Positions 32,796-38,462 of a DNA stretch of 38,462 nt are shown in pieces (the stretch's first letter is position 1; each line of letters begins with the position of its first letter). The notes beneath the pieces are model-generated. The model made no database searches. It worked only from the letters and a program-made list of their open reading frames with translations, and had not been told where the DNA came from. The stretch is taken from positions 1 to 38,462 of the forward strand of contig JAIOOY010000077.1 in the NCBI GenBank assembly GCA_021414145.1. The letters run 5' to 3'. Position numbers and translations under genes: made by a program. Source of the DNA: Methylophilales bacterium. GTDB taxonomy: Bacteria; Pseudomonadota; Gammaproteobacteria; Burkholderiales; Methylophilaceae.

Positions 32796-33566
32796 TTAAG
32801 CGATAAAGCCACGCAGACGAGTTTCAATCAGGCGCGGATTGTCACCATTAGCTACCGACACCAAACCCTCTACCACCATAGCGCGTTTCACCATTTCACG
32901 CGCTATCACTGATTTGATTTTATTGGAAAAAGGCAAGAAAAACAGGTTGGCAGCGCCCACGCCATATAGAGTTGCCACAAAGGCCACCGCAATACCAGTA
33001 CCTAATGAGGAAATATCAACACCGCCCTCTGCAGACAAGCCCCCCATCACGTGGATCAAACCCATCACCGCACCTAAAATCCCAATAGTCGGCGAGTAAC
33101 CGCCCGCCGACTCCCAGACTCGTGCGGCTTGACGATGATGCTCATCATAGGAATCCATCTCTACCTCCATCATTTCACGCAGTTTTTCTGGCTCCGCACC
33201 GTCCACCAGCATTTGCAAGCCTTTACGCATGAAAGGATCGTTCATTTCTTCAATCAACGGTTCCAGCGACAACAAACCTCCGCGCCTTGCGGTATTACCC
33301 CAACCCACTACTTGCTCAATAACACTCTCCAGCGCGACGCTTGGGGTCATGAACACCCATTTCAGCAAACGAACCCCTAAAAAGAAAATGGGTGTTGGGT
33401 ACTGAATAAGGCACGCGCCTATTGTTCCACCAAATACGATGATGAAAGCAGCAAGCTGCATCAAGGTGCCAGCATGCCCGCCCTCTAAAGCCTGTCCACC
33501 AAGGATGGCGCCAAATGCCATAAAAACGCCAATAAGTGTAGTTGTATCTAAGCGAGAATTATTCAT
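32796..33566 (-). CDS. motC: Flagellar motor stator protein MotC (MotA family)
   Basis: A 256-aa inner-membrane protein that forms the proton channel with MotD. Four membrane helices are visible: two near the N-terminus (TTTLIGVFMAFGAILGG and LMQLAAFIIVFGGTIGACLI) and two near 150-205. The large cytoplasmic loop contains the rotor-contacting region MRKGLQMLVDGAEPEKLREM. The conserved proline is in GGYSPTIGILGAVMGLIHVM. The start lies 2 bp after the fliA stop, so translation is coupled. Family is certain; the MotC name follows from the fliA-motC-motD order. Confidence 0.94.
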   Translation of the reverse strand: MNNSRLDTTTLIGVFMAFGAILGGQALEGGHAGTLMQLAAFIIVFGGTIGACLIQYPTPIFFLGVRLLKWVFMTPSVALESVIEQVVGWGNTARRGGLLSLEPLIEEMNDPFMRKGLQMLVDGAEPEKLREMMEVEMDSYDEHHRQAARVWESAGGYSPTIGILGAVMGLIHVMGGLSAEGGVDISSLGTGIAVAFVATLYGVGAANLFFLPFSNKIKSVIAREMVKRAMVVEGLVSVANGDNPRLIETRLRGFIA

Positions 33567-33568
33567 AT

Positions 33569-34282
33569 TTATTGTCCAATCCAGTCTTTAAGCACAGCAC
33601 GTAATCGCATGATAGCCTGAGAATGTATCTGGCACACGCGAGATTCAGAAACGCCCAGCACCGCCCCAGCCTCCTTGAGATTAAGATCCTCTTGATAGTA
33701 CATGGCCATCACCATCCTTTCACGTTCCGGCAACAACTCGATAGCTTCCGCCAAAGCTTGCTGCATTCCCTCATCCTGCAAAATCTGCAAAATTCCAGGA
33801 CGACCATCGGTAATATTGAGCTCTATTGGCTCATCACCTTCATGCTGGAAGTCCTCATAGTACACCAGTTGATGCCCGCGCGCATCTGCCAGCATGGCTT
33901 GATACTCTTGTAAGGCAAGCCCCAACTGCTGGGCTATTTCAAATTCTGTAGGCGCCAATCCCAACTGCTGCTGCAACAAAGAAATGGCACGCTCAATATC
34001 ACGCGCATTTTTACGCACTGAACGCGGCACCCAGTCAATCTCTCGCAGCTCATCCAGCATCGCCCCACGTATACGCTGCGAAGCGTAGGTTTCAAACTGC
34101 GCCCCCTGAGTTTCGTCAAAATGATTAAGCGCGTCAAGCAGCCCCATCATTCCCGCTTGCACCAAATCATCAACCTGCACACTGGCTGGCAACCTAGCCG
34201 CCAACTGGTAGGCAATTCGCTTTACCAGCAAAGAGTATTCGTCTACCGAACGCTCTATGACCAAGCGAATAGTTGCCGTCAT
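33569..34282 (-). CDS. fliA: RNA polymerase sigma factor FliA (sigma-28)
   Basis: A 237-aa flagellar sigma factor that directs late flagellar and chemotaxis genes. The region 2 core is VDDLVQAGMMGLLDALNHFD with QFETYASQRIRGAMLDELRE. Region 3 follows with DWVPRSVRKNARDIERAI, and region 4 contains LPERERMVMAMYYQEDLNLK and the helix GVSESRVCQIHSQAIMRLRA. It lies 4 bp behind flhG and 2 bp ahead of motC. A near-consensus FliA promoter precedes flgM at 31008, so both partners of the FliA-FlgM loop are encoded here. Confidence 0.97.
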   Translation of the reverse strand: MTATIRLVIERSVDEYSLLVKRIAYQLAARLPASVQVDDLVQAGMMGLLDALNHFDETQGAQFETYASQRIRGAMLDELREIDWVPRSVRKNARDIERAISLLQQQLGLAPTEFEIAQQLGLALQEYQAMLADARGHQLVYYEDFQHEGDEPIELNITDGRPGILQILQDEGMQQALAEAIELLPERERMVMAMYYQEDLNLKEAGAVLGVSESRVCQIHSQAIMRLRAVLKDWIGQ

Positions 34283-34286
34283 TAGC

Positions 34287-35090
34287 TCAAACTGCCGTCA
34301 GGTTGCTGCCCGTAGCACTTAACAGACGACACATAAAAGCATCAAAACGATTACTATCATTTTGCAACGGCCAGTGCATCATGTCTACTGCGAACATTTC
34401 CAATGTGCGTGCCGCTTTGAGACGATTGGTAGGTAATACGCAAGCAAAATCCGGTTTTAATTCCAAATATCTGTCGCAGACCGCGGTGAGCTTGTGAAAC
34501 AAAAACTTCGCTTTTGCTTCGTTGCCCCCACGGAACATCATCATAAAATGCCTATCATCATCCATACGGTTAAGCGTTTTCATGTGCCTATAAGCCTCGG
34601 TAATGCCATGATCGCTCTCATCGCACAGTACTATTACCTCAGTCGCCGCCAGCGCAAAACCTAAGCCATGACGCTGTAAGTCTGAAGCGGCGTGAATAAT
34701 GACACAATCAAACCCTACCACTAAAGCATGAAAAGTGTCCAAAAGCTGTATGCGCGCTGCCTCGAGATTTCGCCCCAAGTGTTCGGTATCAGCTGGCATC
34801 AAGGCCACTCCGGCCACAGATACTATCACCTCATCCAAGGCTTTTTTGCCACGCAACACGTCTCCCACATCCCAACCCAAGGGTTGTTCCAGCAAAGGAT
34901 GTGACGTTGTCGCACACAAGGCCTCATCCACCAGCAACACTTTCCTGTCTTGATCTACCAGAGACATTGCCAGCGCCGTCGCCACACTTTGGCTTTGACT
35001 CCCGACTAGCGCAACAACACGTACCGCCTCCGCTGCAAACAATTGACGCAGGCCAGTGGCTTGATCTGTGTTGGCTGATGTCTTAGCCAA
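34287..35090 (-). CDS. flhG: FlhG/FleN-like MinD-type protein with degenerate P-loop
   Basis: A 267-aa SIMIBI ATPase homologue next to flhF, the usual place of FlhG, which limits flagellar number and stimulates the FlhF GTPase. The N-terminal activator motif DQATGLRQL (residues 9-17) is intact. The P-loop position reads LVGSQSQSVAT (29-38), with neither the deviant-Walker signature lysine nor the catalytic lysine. The rest of the fold resembles MinD, with VLLVDEAL at 51-58 in the Walker A' position. ATP binding is therefore doubtful. I chose the TTG at 35090 because GGGAG lies 5 nt upstream and it overlaps the flhF stop by 8 bp; a GTG at 35117 is the alternative. Confidence 0.82.
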   Translation of the reverse strand: MAKTSANTDQATGLRQLFAAEAVRVVALVGSQSQSVATALAMSLVDQDRKVLLVDEALCATTSHPLLEQPLGWDVGDVLRGKKALDEVIVSVAGVALMPADTEHLGRNLEAARIQLLDTFHALVVGFDCVIIHAASDLQRHGLGFALAATEVIVLCDESDHGITEAYRHMKTLNRMDDDRHFMMMFRGGNEAKAKFLFHKLTAVCDRYLELKPDFACVLPTNRLKAARTLEMFAVDMMHWPLQNDSNRFDAFMCRLLSATGSNLTAV

Positions 35091-36462
35091 ACAAGTCTCC
35101 CGTTCCCGCCCAATCACCCTGCATCACCATTTCGTCTTGACTGATTTGCATAGCGCCTGTGGACTGGCCTTTGAAGGCGCGATCTACCAAATATGTAGAA
35201 TTAGCGGTACGAATATCTTCTGGCACGCGCTGGCCATTAGTCACGTAGTGTAGTTTCAGTCCATGACGGATGAGACAATCAATCGCCGGTGCCAATGACA
35301 CCGATTCGTCCACCTTTGTCAAAATACAGCCGTCCAAGCCCACGCCCTGATGGGCACGCACGATATCATCCAAAGTCACTCCCTGCGCGGTGGCGGGCAG
35401 TATCAACTGACGTTTGACCTGACGATTATCTCCACAGAGGAATTTGATTTGTTCGGGAATGTTGCGATCACGCTGACTCATGCCCACGGTGTCTATCAAT
35501 ACCAAATGGCTGCGCTGTAATTCGGCCAGTGTAGAATCAAGCTCAGCATCCTCCTTCACAGCAAACACTGGCACATTCAGAATACGGCCATAAATACGCA
35601 GCTGTTCGTGCGCTCCGATTCGGTAACTATCCGTGGACAGCAGAGCAATATTGGAGGCCCCGAAACGCAACACCGCGTGTGCCGCCAGCTTGGCCACGGT
35701 GGTAGTCTTACCTACGCCGGTTGGGCCCACCAAGGCCACGATACCGCCACGCTCGATGACATCGGCTCCCGATTCATCTACACGCAGATTATGTGCTATA
35801 GCCTTTTTCAGCCACATCACGCCTTTTTCAAAATCCATACCGTCGGGCAAAGCATCCACCAACTTGCGCGATAAGGCTGGGCTAAACCCCGCACCAAAAA
35901 GCACACGCAACAACTCGGCTTTAATCGGGTCGCGCCGCGCTAACTCACCCCAGGCAAAACCTGAAAGCTGACCTTCCAACAGACTACGCAAATGCTTGAG
36001 CTCAAAAGCCATGCCCGCCATAGTGGAACTCAACTCTGGCACTTGTTCTATATCTTCTTGCGGATCTGGTTGCACTTCCCATCGTGGCATTCTTGGCGGC
36101 GGGGCTTCTTGCGCAATGGTGGAGCGTGACTTCTTGCGGGGTTCTTTTTCCAGCGCCTCAGTAGCAGCGGCTATGGTTTTCTTCAGAGACGGTGGTGGAG
36201 TCGAAGCAGCATCTTTGTGATTCAAGATCGCCGCAATCGCTTCAGAACCAAATGCTGAAGCAGCGGTGACCTTGCCAGCAGTTGGGCTGACGGCTGGTTT
36301 AGGATAGGTCAGCGCGTCCATCTCGTCACCGGCAACAGCAGTAATCTCAACGCCATCGGCCACTTTACGGTTGGATAGAATCAGCGCATCGCCGCCCAGC
36401 GCATCGCGCACTTGTTGCATCGCGTCACGAGAATTCGATCCGTAAAATTTCTGGACATTCAT
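35083..36462 (-). CDS. flhF: Flagellar biosynthesis SRP-type GTPase FlhF
   Basis: A 459-aa GTPase that fixes the site of polar flagellar assembly. The N-terminal B domain starts MNVQKFYGSNSRDAMQQVRD, followed by a Pro/Lys-rich linker (about 80-150). The NG domain has P-loop VALVGPTGVGKTTTVAKL (near 245), LLSTDSYRIGAHEQL, VLIDTVGMSQRD and the specificity motif LTKVDESVSLAPAI. The ATG at 36462 is preceded by GAAAG; the frame starting at 36489 has no support. It heads the flhF-flhG-fliA-motC-motD operon. A 173-bp gap to the MCP gene stop must contain its promoter; I see no clear sigma-54 site there. Confidence 0.96.
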   Translation of the reverse strand: MNVQKFYGSNSRDAMQQVRDALGGDALILSNRKVADGVEITAVAGDEMDALTYPKPAVSPTAGKVTAASAFGSEAIAAILNHKDAASTPPPSLKKTIAAATEALEKEPRKKSRSTIAQEAPPPRMPRWEVQPDPQEDIEQVPELSSTMAGMAFELKHLRSLLEGQLSGFAWGELARRDPIKAELLRVLFGAGFSPALSRKLVDALPDGMDFEKGVMWLKKAIAHNLRVDESGADVIERGGIVALVGPTGVGKTTTVAKLAAHAVLRFGASNIALLSTDSYRIGAHEQLRIYGRILNVPVFAVKEDAELDSTLAELQRSHLVLIDTVGMSQRDRNIPEQIKFLCGDNRQVKRQLILPATAQGVTLDDIVRAHQGVGLDGCILTKVDESVSLAPAIDCLIRHGLKLHYVTNGQRVPEDIRTANSTYLVDRAFKGQSTGAMQISQDEMVMQGDWAGTGDLFG

Positions 36463-36635
36463 ATCAATTTTCTTTCCCAAAACGCGCAAACGCGCGCGCC
36501 AATTAGCGCTTAATGGTTAAGTCTATCACGGGGAAAGTTACGAAATAAAGTGAAAATAAAACAAAACTTACAATATTGCGAATTATCAGCATCAAAATGC
36601 CAGAAACATCACCACATCAAGTCAGACGATATAGT

Positions 36636-38240
36636 TCAGAATCGAATTTGGGCAATCTGATTTCGCAAATCCGAGGCCAGAGTGGCAAGTTCTACGGTCA
36701 TGCTTTTCAGCTTACTCACATGCCCGCCAGTAGCCATGGAGCCTTGCTCCATTTCGCTCACCAAATTACGAATTGACTGCACTTCTGCTTGGTGATCACG
36801 CGTGACATGATCAATTTCAGTATTCACATCAAAAATATGAGCTGCCGCCTCTTGAATCGCTTGTAGACTGTCTTCTGCCTGATGGGCAACCATTACGCTG
36901 GCATTAGCATGAAGATGTGCTTGCTTCATTGACTCTGTGGCGCTATGCGCAACCATTCTCAATTTAGCCATAATCTTATCAATTTCAGTAGTGGCGTTGC
37001 TCGTACTTTGCGATAATTTCCTTACTTCATCTGCCACTACCGCAAAACCTCGCCCTGCCTCACCTGCCCGTGCCGCTTCAATAGCAGCATTAAGAGCCAA
37101 TAAGTTGGTTTGGTCTGCAATATCACGAATAATATTGAGCACATTGCCAACCTCTCGAGAATCCTCTTCGAGCTGGTTAATCACAACAGCACTTGCTTCC
37201 ACTTGCCCTGCCAGCTCTGAAATCGAATTGCGGTTACTCAACACCACCTCTCGCCCCTGCTGTGAAGCCTGAGCCGAATTTCCGGCTTGTACAGCGGCCA
37301 ATCCAGCCTTATCCGCAATCACCGCCACTTTCGCTGCAATTTCATTCGCACCAGCATCTATCGCCTGAATCTGTCCGTTCTGATTAAGAACCGCCATCCG
37401 AGTTGAGTCAGCTACATCCGACAACGCACCGGAAGTCTGTCCGAGCGCAATGGCAGTACGATCCAAGGTTTTAGCAAGCTGCTGAAATTCGGACAGAAGG
37501 TTGTTGACCGCATTACTGATGTCACCGATTTCATCTGTACTTTGGTGCTTTAGCCTCCGAGTCAAATCGCGCGAAGAGGCGATCTCCACAAGGGTAGCAC
37601 TGATACTCTTGAGCGGATTAGCAACACTGCGAACCGCAAAATAAGCCATCATGACCACGCCCAACAAAATCAACACTGTCAGCACGATGCTCACATGCAT
37701 GAGCTGATCCACCAACACGCCAGAAGCTTTTGCTTGTTCTAGTGTTTTATCGGTACCCGCTCCGACAAGTTTGTCTAGCGAACTGCCGATATTGTCAGCC
37801 GCAGTTCCAAACTGCGCCAAAATAGTTCTGGCATTATCCCAATCCACTTCCGATTGCGCCATTGCCGCCGAGAATCTAACCACCAGCGCCTGTTGCTGCT
37901 CTATCATTTGCTTCAGACTGGCCTCACTAGCAAGAAACTCCGGCAACTTTCTAGCAGCATCTAGTTTGGCCTGCATATCTGCCAAATCCTCACGGCGACG
38001 TTTATCGAAAGCTGCACGATCGGTCGTTGCATAAAGCTCGTACATATGCGCTTTCTGGCTTTGCAAATTACTTTTCAAGCCGGTCACGGCAATTAATCCT
38101 GGAAGCTGCTCATCCGCCAGCGTTAGTGTCGTTGCTCCGATTCTTCCACCGTTAAGAAGAGTCAGCGCAGCAAATGCTAACAACAGAATAAATCCTGCCA
38201 GATAGCCAGCAAGTATTTTTTGCGTAATGTTGAGCTTCAT
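36636..38240 (-). CDS. Methyl-accepting chemotaxis protein
   Basis: A 534-aa chemoreceptor. The first helix (about 10-32) and the second (about 187-208, [20 protein letters not shown]) flank a periplasmic, mainly helical domain of the four-helix-bundle type. A HAMP domain follows ([20 protein letters not shown]), then a long cytoplasmic coiled coil with the signalling tip containing [20 protein letters not shown] and [20 protein letters not shown]. No C-terminal CheR-binding pentapeptide is present. The ATG at 38240 has AAGGTGG 6 nt upstream; a GTG at 38249 is the alternative. It starts 18 bp behind the HD-GYP gene and is probably co-transcribed with it. The ligand is unknown. Confidence 0.95.
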   Translation of the reverse strand: MKLNITQKILAGYLAGFILLLAFAALTLLNGGRIGATTLTLADEQLPGLIAVTGLKSNLQSQKAHMYELYATTDRAAFDKRRREDLADMQAKLDAARKLPEFLASEASLKQMIEQQQALVVRFSAAMAQSEVDWDNARTILAQFGTAADNIGSSLDKLVGAGTDKTLEQAKASGVLVDQLMHVSIVLTVLILLGVVMMAYFAVRSVANPLKSISATLVEIASSRDLTRRLKHQSTDEIGDISNAVNNLLSEFQQLAKTLDRTAIALGQTSGALSDVADSTRMAVLNQNGQIQAIDAGANEIAAKVAVIADKAGLAAVQAGNSAQASQQGREVVLSNRNSISELAGQVEASAVVINQLEEDSREVGNVLNIIRDIADQTNLLALNAAIEAARAGEAGRGFAVVADEVRKLSQSTSNATTEIDKIMAKLRMVAHSATESMKQAHLHANASVMVAHQAEDSLQAIQEAAAHIFDVNTEIDHVTRDHQAEVQSIRNLVSEMEQGSMATGGHVSKLKSMTVELATLASDLRNQIAQIRF

Positions 38241-38258
38241 CAAATCCACCTTATATTG

Positions 38259-38462
38259 TTAAACGTGTTTCAACCTATCGTAGATTTCCATCATCCTCGG
38301 TAACGCCCGGAACATGGCAGCGATCACTTCCGGATCAAAATGCTTGCCAGCATCTGCTTGCATAGCCTCCAAGGCCTTTTCCACCGGCCAAGCATCTTTG
38401 TAAGGACGTTTAGAAGTGAGCGCATCGAATACGTCTGCTGCCGCGATAATGCGCGCTGAAAG
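38259..38462 (-). CDS. HD-GYP domain protein, C-terminal end (5' part outside window)
   Basis: Sixty-seven C-terminal residues in frame with the window edge. The motif AADVFDALTSKRPYKDAW, followed by HFDPEVIAAMF, is the end of an HD-GYP domain, the catalytic domain of one class of cyclic di-GMP phosphodiesterases. The metal-binding HD and GYP motifs lie upstream, outside the window, so activity cannot be judged. The stop is TAA at 38259-38261. It lies 18 bp before the MCP start on the same strand, which suggests a two-gene signalling operon. Confidence 0.9.
   Translation of the reverse strand, partial: LSARIIAAADVFDALTSKRPYKDAWPVEKALEAMQADAGKHFDPEVIAAMFRALPRMMEIYDRLKHV

Noticed and set aside
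36463-36635. Possible sigma-54 promoter before flhF (TGGC followed by GCT on the minus strand)
   Set aside because: The GG-to-GC spacing is 9, not the required 10, and flanking consensus bases are missing.
1-38462. CRISPR array, prophage, insertion sequence or defence island
   Set aside because: No regularly spaced repeats, transposase, integrase, phage structural or defence genes were found; the content is housekeeping and motility.

Overview
The window is chromosomal core sequence from a flagellated betaproteobacterium. The order lolB-ispE-tRNA-Gln-prs-rplY-pth, the aceE/aceF/lpdA operon with a lipoyl domain fused to E3, and the flhF-flhG-fliA-motC-motD block are all typical of that class. 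Moderate GC content and the general protein character suggest Nitrosomonadales, perhaps a Gallionellaceae-like iron oxidiser. That family assignment is an impression, not a computed result. Nearly all the sequence is coding, and I see no insertion sequence, prophage, CRISPR array or rRNA.

Layout. (1) 1-5374: the 3' part of an IMPase/suhB gene meets a minus-strand operon tail to tail. That operon encodes an ABC ATPase, an ABC-2 permease, a GldG-like protein, a DUF4340 protein and MutM. (2) 5375-5783: a 409-bp gene-free stretch dominated by a 269-bp inverted-repeat element that can fold as a three-way junction. (3) 5784-12770, plus strand: TPR protein, lolB, ispE, tRNA-Gln, prs, rplY, pth, a membrane-anchored cytochrome c5 and apaH. 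(4) 12694-15885, minus strand: an RpfE-type protein, a PfkB kinase, a glycine-zipper lipoprotein and PlsC. PlsC overlaps apaH tail to tail. (5) 15939-17018, plus strand: a SixA-like phosphatase and an orphan ParA. (6) 17109-18921: divergent glycine-zipper and exported pentapeptide-repeat genes; a CRP-like site lies upstream of the latter. (7) 18922-23652, minus strand: M17 aminopeptidase, beta-CASP nuclease, a DUF3095 cyclase-like protein and a Crp/Fnr regulator as one tight operon. (8) 23828-30996, plus strand: the pyruvate dehydrogenase operon plus a GlcD-type FAD oxidase, behind an AT-rich operator-like dyad. (9) 31008-38462: flagellar and chemotaxis genes. These are flgM-flgN behind a near-consensus sigma-28 promoter, then convergent flhF-flhG-fliA-motC-motD, an MCP and the end of an HD-GYP gene.

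How the parts work together. FliA (33569-34282), its anti-sigma factor FlgM and a FliA-type promoter in front of flgM form a complete local feedback loop. FlhF and FlhG would set flagellar position and number, and MotC/MotD form a stator. The GlcD-like oxidase sits 2 bp behind lpdA, so it may supply pyruvate from D-lactate to the dehydrogenase complex. The DUF3095 protein keeps both metal-binding aspartate motifs of class III nucleotide cyclases and is co-transcribed with a Crp/Fnr regulator. A CRP-type half-palindrome lies before the neighbouring convergent gene, which makes a small local second-messenger circuit a reasonable hypothesis. The most unusual non-coding object is the 269-bp three-way-junction repeat.
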